Shown piece after piece: positions 1-9,468 of a DNA stretch of 64,000 nucleotides. The translations under genes were made by a program, and so were the position numbers. The DNA comes from Planctomycetota bacterium (GTDB lineage: Bacteria > Planctomycetota > UBA1135 > GCA-002686595), in NCBI GenBank assembly GCA_002686945.1, contig NYYZ01000002.1, positions 74,010-138,009 of the forward strand, written 5' to 3'. Within the stretch, counting starts at the first letter, position 1. The number at the start of each line of letters is the position of its first letter. The notes beneath the pieces are model-generated. The model made no database searches. It was not told the origin of the DNA and worked only from the letters and a program-made list of their open reading frames with translations.

Positions 1-1
1 T

Positions 2-628
2 TCCTTCGCTACCCGCAATCACCTGAGGACCTTGGACTATGGCTCAAGCTGCGTGAACTTGCAGGCTGATTCAACCCTAGCGGGTGGTTTGGATACCCGT
101 GGCTGGGACGATGATTGTGTGCCCAGTGGTTCCTGGCCCATTGTGCAGGCGGGGGTTTTCAAGGGGTACCAAACCAACCGTGAAGTTGCTTCAGCGGTGG
201 ACGAAGACAAGAGCCGCGGTTGCTCCCGTGCCGAAAGCTGGTACGATCCGCCCATCGTGCGCATTACCAACCTGAGCCTGCAGCCTGGGAACATGAGCTT
301 CGATGACATGCTGGCGGACACCGAAGACGGGGCGATCTTCGCGGACAGTGTGCGAACATGGTCCATCGATCAGCGCAGGGTCAACTTCCAGTTCACTTGC
401 GAGGTGGCGCGCGAGATTCAAGGAGGCCGTTTGGGCCGTCTGCTCAGACGCCCCACCTATCAGGGGAATACGACATCCTTCTGGGGTTCTTGCGACGCCA
501 TCTGCTCGCCTGAGCACTTTCACCTCTGGGGTATCGCAACCTGCGGAAAGGGCAATCCCATGCAGGTAGCTGAGATGACCCACGGGGCTGCCCCCTCCCG
601 TTTCCGGGAAATTCAGTTCATTCAGTGA
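2..628 (+). CDS. tldD: Metalloprotease TldD, C-terminal part (cut by left edge)
   Basis: The frame is open to the window edge, so only the last 208 residues are seen. TldD works with TldE/PmbA as a cytoplasmic zinc protease that trims peptides and unfolded proteins. Family hallmarks are visible in order: TRGWDDD, PNLSLQPG-like NLSLQPG, DMLADTEDGAIF, SIDQRRVNFQF, PTYQG and FWGSCDAICSPEH. The cysteine in IATCGKG near the end corresponds to the third metal ligand described for E. coli TldD; the HExxxH helix would lie upstream of the window. The end ARF/SRFRE is typical of the family. A pmbA/tldE partner is not visible here. The next gene starts about 90 bases downstream on the same strand. Confidence 0.95.
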   Translation, partial: SFATRNHLRTLDYGSSCVNLQADSTLAGGLDTRGWDDDCVPSGSWPIVQAGVFKGYQTNREVASAVDEDKSRGCSRAESWYDPPIVRITNLSLQPGNMSFDDMLADTEDGAIFADSVRTWSIDQRRVNFQFTCEVAREIQGGRLGRLLRRPTYQGNTTSFWGSCDAICSPEHFHLWGIATCGKGNPMQVAEMTHGAAPSRFREIQFIQ

Positions 629-720
629 TCCATACTGAGATCTGGTGGCTGGCGCAAAATGGGGCAGTCATGCACACTAGGGGGGCCTGGAGAGGGTACC
701 TCGCTCGCTCTTGTGTCAAA

Positions 721-3700
721 ATGTCTGCCCCAGCCTGCCCAAGTCTTGGACGTTCTGTCTTGTACCTGATTGCCTTCTCGGTTCTTCCGAGTCTGGCCGC
801 CGCTTTTCAAGGTACACCAACAGTAGCGTTTGCTCCGTCTCTTCCCACCACTCTTGTCGAGGGTGGGCTGGGGGTCGACCTGTTCGTGGAACTGTCTGCT
901 GTTCAATCAGCCGATGTAATCGTTCCTTTCGAATTGTCCGGGAGCGCTTCGGCAGGCCCTGACTATGTTTCCACCCCAGCCAGTCCTCTGGTGATTCCTG
1001 CCGGAAGTGCCAGCGCGAGTTTGAATCTGGTTGCTTTGGTAGATGGACTATATGAAGGAGACGAAATACTAGATGTCACCCTCTTGACTCCCATTGGAGC
1101 AGACTTGGGTTCCCCTGCTGCGCACTCTCTTCTCTTGCAGGATTCGGATTCAGCGCCGCTGCTGTTCTTTGAAGAACCAAGAGCGCTCGTTCTTGAAAAC
1201 CAAGGTATTGTCATGGTGCGGGTGAAACTCAGTGCGGCCTCGGCTCTGCCAGTTGTGTTCAGCGGACTCGTGGGGGGCACCGCGACCGCCGGTGTTGACT
1301 ACAACGCCCCGGCTGGGCCATTTCAAATTGATCCGGGCTTGCTGGTCTACGATGTTCAGGTTGATCTTCTGGATGATGGCGAGGTGGAGGGCACGGAGGT
1401 CCTGCGCCTTGAGTTGAGTCCTGCTTTGATGAGTGGCGCTACCATGGGTTCTCCCTGGGTGCACCGCATGCGCATCAGGGATGACGAATCCACCCGGTCC
1501 AGCGCTACGCCCATGGGCCTGCAGGCGGTACCAAACATGGTGGTGTTGTCACAGACCCGGGCTGGCGAGACTTCAGCACCTCAGACTGTTTCAATCATCA
1601 ACACGGGCCTCACCTCTCGCACGGTGCTTGATCTTGAACTGGGCGGCATGCGACCCGAACAGTTCGACGCCATACTTGTTGCCGGTCCGGGACCTCACAT
1701 CCTGGCTCCCGGGGAATCCACCGAGGTTTCTATCTGGTCCAGCCCAGACACATCTGGGCATCATGGCGCCTTGCTCAGGGTGATCCAATCGCCAGTGGGT
1801 GATCCCCAAACCCTGATCCGCATCGATGGTCTGGCCCTGGGTCCATTGGGAGAAGATATCTTGGTCTGTGCGGGCCGTTTTCCCGTGATCACTGCGGCCG
1901 GGCTTGAATTTGCGCCTGAATTTGGCTCGGCAGGCACGGGCAGTCAGAGTTCCCACACAGATCCTATTATTGGCAGCGAGGATGATGCTCTCTATCAGGA
2001 ATTGCGCGTAGGCAGGCAACTGGAATATGGATTCGATCTTCCTCAAGGAGCCTACGACCTGACTTTCCACTTTGCTGAGCCAGAGCACACCCTGACTGGC
2101 CAGCGCGTGTTCGAAATTGCAGCCGAAGGTCAGGTCCTCTTGCCGGCCTACGATGTGATTGCCTCAGCTGGTCAGATGCATACTGCGACATCCACAGGTG
2201 CGCTTAGGGTCAATGTTCAGGATGGGGTCTTGAATGTGTCCCTCACCGCCAGCGTTGGACAGGCGCTCTTTCAAGCACTTGAGGTACGGGCTGCCGCGGT
2301 ACTTGAGCTTACCCCGGCGGACGTCCTGGACTTCGGAACAGTGCCCCAGGGTCTGCCGTCCCAGTTGCTCTTGGCGGTGGAGAATACAGGTCTCTTTGGT
2401 GCCCATCTGACCGGCCTGACAATGGAGCCCAGTCTGGGATCGGCCCAGGATTTTGTTGTACAGGTGGATGGAGTTGACTACAGCGGATCGGATCTTGATG
2501 TGGCCTATGGGCTGGATCTTTGGATCCAGCCTGGCGAAACCATGCAGATTCCCGTGACCTTCACTCCCACAGAGCACGCGCATCACCACTTCGATCTGTC
2601 CTTCAGCGGTGGGTTCGACCAGGTGGCGGTCGAGGTGGAGGGCGTAGGTGAGGCGGACTCCACTTGGGGGTTCTTGCACCCGATAATCTCTCGCAGCCCC
2701 ACTCTCGTTGTGGACTACAACGGTGACGGGTCTGAGACCATCTTGCTGAGTGGCGCAGAGTCACATACTCATGAGCCCGGCCGCAGTCTCGTGGGGTATG
2801 ACTGGGAGCTGAATGGAGTTCCATTTGCTAGCGCAGTGGAGACGACTTTGGACTTGCCCTTGGGTCCAGCGGATGTGTCACTGACCATCACCGATGATGG
2901 CACCCCGCCCTTCAGCGCCACTGTGCACGAGCCCCTTGTGGTCCACTCTGCGGATCAGGTACCGGAGGTCTTGGCGCTCTACTATCACGACCTTTCCGGC
3001 AACCCAAACAGCCTTCTGGATGCACCGCCGGTGCGGGCTGATTTCATCGACCGTATCCCTCTTCTAAGGGTCACTGAGATGCAGGCGGGCATGGGGACCT
3101 CGCCTTTTTCTACGGATGTGATGCTGGAGCTGCGCTGCACCTTTGATGTGAGCCAGTCAGAGCTCTACCACTTCATTCCGACTGGCGGCAGCGAAACAAG
3201 AGTCCTTGTGGATGGCCTCGCTCACAATGCAGCACAGACTCTGAGCCCCGGACTACACCAGTTGACGGCGCGTTTCGCATTGAGCACTGTGGCGGATCTG
3301 CCGGTCAATGTGACTGTCATGATTGCTGGCGTTGCTGCTCCTGACTTTGCAGATAGCGTAGTGCACGACGAGAACGGAATCGTTCCGGTGATTCACACCA
3401 TGCCCACCTTGGGCATTGATACCGGGGGGACCACAATCTTGATCGACGGCTTCGGGTTCTATCCCCAGGAGCAGATGACTCTGCATTGGGGTGGTACGAG
3501 TATTCCTGCAAGCGCACTTGGGGCCTGGTCTGCGGATCGCTTGTTGTTTGTAACGCCTCCAGGGACGGGGACGGTAAGCGTTTGGGTTGAGACTCCCGCC
3601 GGGTCGAGCAATGCTATTGACTTTGAGTACTCACCCAGCGGCCCACTGCCAATCGTCTGGGATGAGCTGACTGATCAGGAGATCCTGGTGTTTCAGCCGA

Positions 3701-6024
3701 CTACCCTGGCTTTTGGGCCTGACGGCAGGCTCTATGTGGGGCAGTTGAGTGGTCACATCACGGCCATCAGTCTGGATACGAACTGGGATGTGCTCTCCAT
3801 GACAACTTATCCGGGAGTCTCCAGCCAGGGGAACAACGACCTGTTGGGGATTGCTTTTGATCCCTACGACTCGGTGGCCGGCGGTGACTTGAAAGTCTAT
3901 GTGGCTCATGGGGCCCACTATGCGAACGGGGGCGGGTCGTTCTCGGGGCCTTCTGCATACTCCGGTCAAGTCAGCATTTTGGAGGGCCCCAACTTCGACA
4001 ATCCGATTCCCATTGTTACAGGTCTGCCAGTATCCAATCACGATCATGGTATCAATGGACTTGAGTTTGATCACGATGGGAACCTCTTGATTGCTGTTGG
4101 CGGTAATACCAACGCTGGAGTGAAGTGGCCTCTGATAGGTGACCTGCCTGAGTCGCCTCTTTCCGCAGCAGTGATTCGCGCCTGGATCAAGCGGGCTGGC
4201 TTTGACGGTTCAATTACTTATGAGCTCAGTGCAACAGGCGCTCCGAGCACCAACCAGGTGGAAGGTGAACTGGTTGAGGTCAGCGGTGGGAGTGTATCCG
4301 TGGTGGCTTCGGGTTTGCGCAATGCCTATGACCTTGTCCTGAGCACCAAGGGGCTGCTCTATGTAACTGATAATGGGCCCAATGCCGGCTATGGGCCTGA
4401 AAGCACCGGCCCTAACACCATGGGCGGGATGCCTGGCCCCACTGATCAGGATGAACTCGATCTGCTTGAAGAGGGACGCTACTTTGGCCATCCAAATCGT
4501 TCCCGAGGGCGGTGGGACGCGCGTCAAAACGTGTATCACTCTACCACGGCCCCGCGACTACCCGGGATCTACACGTCGCCCTTGACCGGCCTGGCCTCTT
4601 CAGCAGACGGAATCGTCGAGTATCGCTCGGCCGCATTCGGAGGTCAGCTGCGCGGAGACCTGATGGTCCAGAAATGGAACAGCCCTCCTCGCTGGGTGGA
4701 GTTGGCTCCCGACGGACGTAGCGTCGAGGACGTTTCTGTTCTGGCCGCAAATGTGAATGCCCTGGACTTGACCACGGGGCCCGCAGGGGTCTTGATCAGC
4801 GCGGATTTCAGCAACAACAAGGTGCATTTCATTGCTCCTGCGTCCGGATTGACTGGGCCTTTGGCAGTCTTCGATGTTCATCCCTGGCGGGCGCCCGAGA
4901 CCGGCGGTGGGAGGTTCGTGATCGGGGGCCGAAGCTTCGGAGACCTGTCCAACACCAGCGTTTTCTTCGGCGGGGTCCCTGTCAGTTTGTTGAGCGTGGA
5001 GGCAACCCGCATAGTGGGTATTCTGCCTGCTGTTCCAGGGGCTGCCTCAGCAACCCTGGTGGAGATCACAGTACAGGTGGGCGCAGCTCAGGCGCAGTTG
5101 CCCGAGGCCTTCCGTTGGCTGCCCGCAATACCGGGCTGGTCCCGTGGTGCCTGGTCCAGCGGCACGAACATGCCAGATCCATTGGGCGAGGTGGCCGCTG
5201 GGGTCGTTGCTGGTCGTGTGATCATGGTGGGTGAGGGCTCATCGAAGACCTATGGCATGGATCTGAGCACTGGTCTTTGGGACGACACCCTGGCTCAGCG
5301 TCCTTTTGTGGGTCATCACCACGCAGCGGAAGTTGTGGATGGCAAGTTCTATCTCTTTGGTTCGGTGGGGACTGCCTGGGGCAAGGTGCAGATCTACGAT
5401 CCCTTGACTGACAGTTGGACGACTGGTGCGGACATGCCCTGGGGTGCGGGGTCCTGTTCTTCGGCCGTGATCGATGGAATGGTCTATGTTTGCGGCGGCA
5501 TTGTTGGCTCGAATACAGTGGGCAACGCAGGGGTCTATGACCCTGTCTTGGATAGTTGGAATCCCAACGGACCTCTTCCCCCCATGCCGACTCCTGTGAA
5601 TCACGCGGCATCAGCTACCGATGGCACCTATCTGTGGGTCTTTGGCGGTCGCGGGGGAGGTAATTGGCCCCAGCCAGGCTTCGACAATGTGCAGCGCTTT
5701 GACCCGGCTACGGGCATCTGGTTGGACAGTGCCCAGCCTCTTTCGCCCCTGAGCCCGATGCCCCTGGGACGCGGCGGCACGGGGCGCGCGGTCTGGCACG
5801 GAGAGCGCTTCTTTGTGATGGGGGGCGAGACCTCTGGCGGCCAGGTTTTTGATGAGGTGCAGGTCTACAGCCCTGAATTGGATCAGTGGAGCGCTGATAC
5901 CCCCCTTCCAACCCCCAGGCACGGGATCTTCCCCGTGGTGGATGGCAACCGCATCTTTGTGATCGGGGGCGGCGTGGTGGCTGGTCATTCGGGCTCAAAC
6001 ATCACTGAAGTCCTGCAGCGTTGA
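721..6024 (+). CDS. Large secreted mosaic protein: Calx-beta, malectin-like, IPT, sorbosone-dehydrogenase-like propeller, Kelch
   Basis: This 1767-residue exported protein starts at the ATG that opens a clean signal peptide (hydrophobic VLYLIAFSVLPSLAAA, cleavage before FQ). The frame stays open back to 625, but that adds a non-signal leader. Approximate layout: two Calx-beta repeats (34-255), an ASH-like beta domain (270-380), a malectin-like domain (380-525), a second ASH-like domain (530-650), a PKD-like segment, a PA14-like segment, an IPT/TIG domain (890-970), a six-bladed propeller resembling glucose/sorbosone dehydrogenases (979-1377, with FGPDGRLYVGQ and NHDHGINGLEFDHDGN), a second IPT domain (1379-1467) and Kelch repeats to the end (for example VQIYDPLTDSW and VFGGRG). 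Family knowledge suggests carbohydrate or surface binding. No substrate can be inferred, and whether the propeller is catalytic is unknown. Confidence 0.88.
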   Translation: MSAPACPSLGRSVLYLIAFSVLPSLAAAFQGTPTVAFAPSLPTTLVEGGLGVDLFVELSAVQSADVIVPFELSGSASAGPDYVSTPASPLVIPAGSASASLNLVALVDGLYEGDEILDVTLLTPIGADLGSPAAHSLLLQDSDSAPLLFFEEPRALVLENQGIVMVRVKLSAASALPVVFSGLVGGTATAGVDYNAPAGPFQIDPGLLVYDVQVDLLDDGEVEGTEVLRLELSPALMSGATMGSPWVHRMRIRDDESTRSSATPMGLQAVPNMVVLSQTRAGETSAPQTVSIINTGLTSRTVLDLELGGMRPEQFDAILVAGPGPHILAPGESTEVSIWSSPDTSGHHGALLRVIQSPVGDPQTLIRIDGLALGPLGEDILVCAGRFPVITAAGLEFAPEFGSAGTGSQSSHTDPIIGSEDDALYQELRVGRQLEYGFDLPQGAYDLTFHFAEPEHTLTGQRVFEIAAEGQVLLPAYDVIASAGQMHTATSTGALRVNVQDGVLNVSLTASVGQALFQALEVRAAAVLELTPADVLDFGTVPQGLPSQLLLAVENTGLFGAHLTGLTMEPSLGSAQDFVVQVDGVDYSGSDLDVAYGLDLWIQPGETMQIPVTFTPTEHAHHHFDLSFSGGFDQVAVEVEGVGEADSTWGFLHPIISRSPTLVVDYNGDGSETILLSGAESHTHEPGRSLVGYDWELNGVPFASAVETTLDLPLGPADVSLTITDDGTPPFSATVHEPLVVHSADQVPEVLALYYHDLSGNPNSLLDAPPVRADFIDRIPLLRVTEMQAGMGTSPFSTDVMLELRCTFDVSQSELYHFIPTGGSETRVLVDGLAHNAAQTLSPGLHQLTARFALSTVADLPVNVTVMIAGVAAPDFADSVVHDENGIVPVIHTMPTLGIDTGGTTILIDGFGFYPQEQMTLHWGGTSIPASALGAWSADRLLFVTPPGTGTVSVWVETPAGSSNAIDFEYSPSGPLPIVWDELTDQEILVFQPTTLAFGPDGRLYVGQLSGHITAISLDTNWDVLSMTTYPGVSSQGNNDLLGIAFDPYDSVAGGDLKVYVAHGAHYANGGGSFSGPSAYSGQVSILEGPNFDNPIPIVTGLPVSNHDHGINGLEFDHDGNLLIAVGGNTNAGVKWPLIGDLPESPLSAAVIRAWIKRAGFDGSITYELSATGAPSTNQVEGELVEVSGGSVSVVASGLRNAYDLVLSTKGLLYVTDNGPNAGYGPESTGPNTMGGMPGPTDQDELDLLEEGRYFGHPNRSRGRWDARQNVYHSTTAPRLPGIYTSPLTGLASSADGIVEYRSAAFGGQLRGDLMVQKWNSPPRWVELAPDGRSVEDVSVLAANVNALDLTTGPAGVLISADFSNNKVHFIAPASGLTGPLAVFDVHPWRAPETGGGRFVIGGRSFGDLSNTSVFFGGVPVSLLSVEATRIVGILPAVPGAASATLVEITVQVGAAQAQLPEAFRWLPAIPGWSRGAWSSGTNMPDPLGEVAAGVVAGRVIMVGEGSSKTYGMDLSTGLWDDTLAQRPFVGHHHAAEVVDGKFYLFGSVGTAWGKVQIYDPLTDSWTTGADMPWGAGSCSSAVIDGMVYVCGGIVGSNTVGNAGVYDPVLDSWNPNGPLPPMPTPVNHAASATDGTYLWVFGGRGGGNWPQPGFDNVQRFDPATGIWLDSAQPLSPLSPMPLGRGGTGRAVWHGERFFVMGGETSGGQVFDEVQVYSPELDQWSADTPLPTPRHGIFPVVDGNRIFVIGGGVVAGHSGSNITEVLQR

Positions 6025-6036
6025 GGGATCAGAAGG

Positions 6037-6043
6037 CTATCCT
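6037..6043 (+). promoter_or_regulatory. Possible -10 element of rnr (CTATCCT)
   Basis: CTATCCT lies 6 nt before the rnr ATG, so transcription would start at or next to the start codon. There is no good -35 and no Shine-Dalgarno. It is one of about ten CTAnnnT-like elements at the same distance from start codons in this window. Confidence 0.35.
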
Positions 6044-6049
6044 CGGTCC

Positions 6050-7825
6050 ATGGCTGACGGGAAGGACGCACAGTTCAATAGCTTCAAAGACTTGATGAAG
6101 GCTAGGGGTGGAGGCGAGACACCACCTGATGAAAGGGAAAAGCCCAAGGACAAGGGTTGGACCCTTGAGGACGAATACGGCGAACAAGTTGAGCCCAGTG
6201 AAGAGGCCTTGGATGAATTGCCGGATGTTGATTTTGGTGCCCGTGCGCGCATCGGTCAGCGTCCTCGTGCCGATGGTCCCATGAAGGAAGGTGCGGCCTG
6301 CTATGGAGATGAGGACTCAGACGAGTTGGAACTGCTGCGCTCTTTTCGGGTGCGCACGGTTTTCCCCCCTGATGTGAAACAGGCTTGTGGTGCCCTGAGC
6401 AGTGATCCAAGTGAAGAGGACAAGATCGGGCGCTTGGATTTGCGAGGGCAGCAGATCTACACCATTGACGGAGCCGACGCGCGCGACTATGACGACGCAA
6501 TTTCCTATGAAGCACTGGAAGACGGTCAGGTCAAGATTGGCGTTCACATCGCTGATGTGGGCCACTATGTGCAGGAGGGCAGTGTGTTGGACGACGAAGC
6601 CCTGGCCCGCGGAACCAGCGTCTACCTTCCGGATCAGGTGGTACCCATGCTTCCGGAGGCGATCTCCAATGGACTCTGCTCTCTTGTTGGTGGGCGCGAC
6701 CGTCTAGCCTTCTCGGTCTTCATGATCTTTGATGCCAAGGGAGAGCGGCTGAGCTATTCAGTAGCCAAGAGCGTGATCTGCTCCGTGCGCCGTTGCACCT
6801 ACACCGAAGTCCAGGGTCTGTTCGATGGCGAGCCCGTGGAGGACTCTCTGGAAGCCCTGCGTGCTTCCCTTGAGGGTTTTGCCGTTTGGACTCGTACCCA
6901 GCAGAAGCTGCGGGACGCCAAGGGCTCAATGCGCATCGATTCGAAGGAGAAGAAGTTCCTCTTTGATGAAAAAGGAGAGGTGGAGCGCATCGTGGACGTG
7001 AAGAAGATTTTTTCCAATACCTTGATCGAAGAGACTGCCCTGGCGGCCAATCAGGCTGTGGGGGACTTCTTCTTCGAGCGAGGCCTTCCCACGATTTATC
7101 GGGTGCATCCTGAAAAGGATCCCGACGAGATCGAGGCGGTGGCCAAGATGCTGCTGGAACACGGGATCCGGGTCCCAGGCAAGGAACGGCTGACCGGCCG
7201 CGATGTGGGCCGTTTGATTCGTCAGGCCCGTCGCCGGCCCAACGCGGAGGCCCTGATTGGACGCATCATGGGGTTGGTCGAGCGAGCGGTTTATGAGGTC
7301 AAGGATCACGAAGATGTGGCCGAGCACTTCGGCCTGGCGCGCAAGGCCTATCTGCACTTCACTTCGCCCATCCGGCGCTACCCTGATTTGATCGTGCACC
7401 GCTGGCTGCATGCGGTCCAGTCGGGTGCGGGGGAGGCCTCTGATGACCTCAAGACCGACGAGATGGTTGAAGATCTGAAAGTAACGGCCGGTCATTCCTC
7501 CGCTCAGTCAGAAATGGCGGAGATGGCTGAGATCGCGGTCAAGGACCTCAAGGTCTGTCAGTTCATGGAACCCCACATTGATGAGAAACTTGATGCCAAG
7601 GTGGTACGGGTGTCGCGGGGAGGTCTGGAAGTTGAACTCAGTGACTTCAACGTGGCGGGCTTCATGCCTGCTCGCAGCTTGGGCGGGCGCATCCAACTCA
7701 AGGGCTCGACCATGACGGTTTTGATCGGCCGCCGCAGCTTGTCCTTTACCGAGGGGTACGCAATCAGTGTGCGTATCAAGGACGTAGACTTCATCCGCTT
7801 GCAGATAATTCTTGAGCTGGCCTGA
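6050..7825 (+). CDS. rnr: RNase R / RNase II family 3'-5' exoribonuclease
   Basis: A cytoplasmic processive 3'-5' exoribonuclease that degrades structured RNA and releases nucleoside monophosphates. The RNB domain spans roughly residues 120-460. The catalytic aspartate cluster lies in TIDGADARDYDDAI, giving D140, D146, D148 and D149, followed by VHIADVGHYV, and HFTSPIRRYPDLIVHR is the usual later motif. An S1 RNA-binding domain follows at about 510-585 (LDAKVVRVSRGGLEVEL). At 591 residues it is shorter than E. coli RNase R (813). The first ~110 residues are charged and show no obvious pair of cold-shock domains, and the Lys-rich tail is absent. Start: ATG 25 bases after the preceding stop. 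The call to the RNase II/R family is firm; R rather than II is an inference. Confidence 0.92.
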   Translation: MADGKDAQFNSFKDLMKARGGGETPPDEREKPKDKGWTLEDEYGEQVEPSEEALDELPDVDFGARARIGQRPRADGPMKEGAACYGDEDSDELELLRSFRVRTVFPPDVKQACGALSSDPSEEDKIGRLDLRGQQIYTIDGADARDYDDAISYEALEDGQVKIGVHIADVGHYVQEGSVLDDEALARGTSVYLPDQVVPMLPEAISNGLCSLVGGRDRLAFSVFMIFDAKGERLSYSVAKSVICSVRRCTYTEVQGLFDGEPVEDSLEALRASLEGFAVWTRTQQKLRDAKGSMRIDSKEKKFLFDEKGEVERIVDVKKIFSNTLIEETALAANQAVGDFFFERGLPTIYRVHPEKDPDEIEAVAKMLLEHGIRVPGKERLTGRDVGRLIRQARRRPNAEALIGRIMGLVERAVYEVKDHEDVAEHFGLARKAYLHFTSPIRRYPDLIVHRWLHAVQSGAGEASDDLKTDEMVEDLKVTAGHSSAQSEMAEMAEIAVKDLKVCQFMEPHIDEKLDAKVVRVSRGGLEVELSDFNVAGFMPARSLGGRIQLKGSTMTVLIGRRSLSFTEGYAISVRIKDVDFIRLQIILELA

Positions 7826-7857
7826 TCCGAGCTCTTCCTGGCCTAGGTCAACATCCA

Positions 7858-9465
7858 ATGCGAACCCTGATCTTCAGCACCCTGTTTATTCTGCTGGTAT
7901 TGTGCGCCGTCATCGCGTTCGCCTTTCCGGCATTTTGGATCCCATTTGGCTTGCTGGTGGTTTGCGCCCTGATGGCCACCGCTGACGCAATGCAGACCCG
8001 GCGCGCAGTGTTGCGGAATTTTCCCCTGATCGGGCGCATGCGTTACCTGCTGGAGGCTATCCGACCGGAGATCAACCAGTATTTTGTGGAGTCCGACACC
8101 GACGGAGTGCCATTTTCCAGAGAGCAGCGCAGCTTGGTGTACCAGCGCGCCAAGGGACAGTTGGATACGGTGCCGTTCGGAACGTTGCAGGATGTATATG
8201 CGCCGGGCTATGAGTGGCTGGCCCATTCAATTGGGGCTGTTCACTTGGACATGGCTGCTCCCCCAAGGGTGACCATCGGAGGGGGGCAGTGCACCCAGCC
8301 CTATGACGCAGCCCTGCTCAATGTTTCGGCCATGAGTTTCGGTAGCCTGTCGAACAACGCCATCGAGGCTCTCAACAAGGGCGCCCGAATCGGCGGTTTC
8401 TACCACAACACCGGCGAAGGTGGGATTTCCAGCTACCATTTGAAGCACGGTGGTGACCTGGTCTGGCAGATCGGGACGGGGTATTTTGGTTGCCGTACCA
8501 GAACCGGAGGCTTCGATCATGAGGCCTTCCGGAAACGGGCGCTGGATCCTCAAGTCAAGATGATCGAGATCAAGCTCTCCCAGGGGGCCAAGCCCGGGCA
8601 CGGTGGGATCCTGCCCGGACGCAAGGTGACCCAGGAGATCGCCAGTGTCCGCGGGGTGCCAGTGGGGAAAGACGTGCTTTCTCCTCCAAGTCATCAGACT
8701 TTTGGAACTCCCCGTGAGTTGTGCGCTTGGGTAGCAGAGGTGCGCGAACTGGCGGGGGGCAAACCCGTGGGGATCAAGCTCTGCGTTGGCCAGCCTGTAG
8801 AGTTGATGGGTCTTGCCAAGGCCATGCGCGAGACAGGTAATCTGCCGGACTTTATTGCGATTGATGGAGGTGAGGGAGGCACTGGTGCAGCGCCTCTTGA
8901 GTTCAGCAATTCGGTGGGCATGCCCTTGCGGGAGGCCATCGTTCTGACTCACAACATACTCGTGGGCTTTGACCTGCGTGACTCCATTCGCCTGATCGCC
9001 GCGGGCAAGGTGGTCAGCGCATTTGATATGGCAGTGCGTTTGGCCCTGGGCGCGGACCTGGTGTGCTCTGCCCGGTCCATGATGTTGGCTCTGGGCTGCA
9101 TCCAAGCAAGGCGCTGCAACAGCAACGATTGTCCTGTGGGTGTTGCTACCCAAAAGCCAAGCCTGGTCACCGGCCTTGATGTGGAGGACAAGGCTCGTCG
9201 GGTGGCAGCCTTCCAACGAGAAACCGTTGAGGGATTGATGGAATTGCTGGGATCAGCGGCTCTGGAGTCACCAAGCCAGTTGACTCCTGGCCACATTCTG
9301 CGCCGAGTCCGCGCTGGCCAGGTGGGTTCTCTGGCAGACCTGCATGATTCCATTGAGCGCGGCAGCCTCTTGTTTGACCCGGTTCCCGAGTCCTTGCGCT
9401 CTGACTGGGAGCGGGCTTCTCCTGATTCCTTTGACCCTTCGCCCCATGCGGCCTGTGCCCAATAG
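7858..9465 (+). CDS. Membrane-anchored glutamate-synthase-like FMN protein
   Basis: A 535-residue protein with two hydrophobic N-terminal segments (about 3-45) followed by the FMN-binding (beta/alpha)8 domain of the glutamate synthase large subunit. Visible hallmarks: SAMSFGSLS, NTGEGGIS, KLSQGAKPGHGG, ISPPSH-like LSPPSH, GIKLCVG and IDGGEGGTGAAP. The iron-sulfur ligands match the GltB pattern C-x5-C-x4-C (C414, C420, C425, ending CPVGVATQ). The glutamine amidotransferase and C-terminal GXGXG domains of true GltB are absent. Stand-alone homologues are common and are usually annotated as FMN-binding glutamate synthase family protein; their substrate is not settled. Only 3 bases separate it from nnrE, so the two are probably cotranscribed. 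Confidence 0.9.
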   Translation: MRTLIFSTLFILLVLCAVIAFAFPAFWIPFGLLVVCALMATADAMQTRRAVLRNFPLIGRMRYLLEAIRPEINQYFVESDTDGVPFSREQRSLVYQRAKGQLDTVPFGTLQDVYAPGYEWLAHSIGAVHLDMAAPPRVTIGGGQCTQPYDAALLNVSAMSFGSLSNNAIEALNKGARIGGFYHNTGEGGISSYHLKHGGDLVWQIGTGYFGCRTRTGGFDHEAFRKRALDPQVKMIEIKLSQGAKPGHGGILPGRKVTQEIASVRGVPVGKDVLSPPSHQTFGTPRELCAWVAEVRELAGGKPVGIKLCVGQPVELMGLAKAMRETGNLPDFIAIDGGEGGTGAAPLEFSNSVGMPLREAIVLTHNILVGFDLRDSIRLIAAGKVVSAFDMAVRLALGADLVCSARSMMLALGCIQARRCNSNDCPVGVATQKPSLVTGLDVEDKARRVAAFQRETVEGLMELLGSAALESPSQLTPGHILRRVRAGQVGSLADLHDSIERGSLLFDPVPESLRSDWERASPDSFDPSPHAACAQ

Positions 9466-9468
9466 TCC

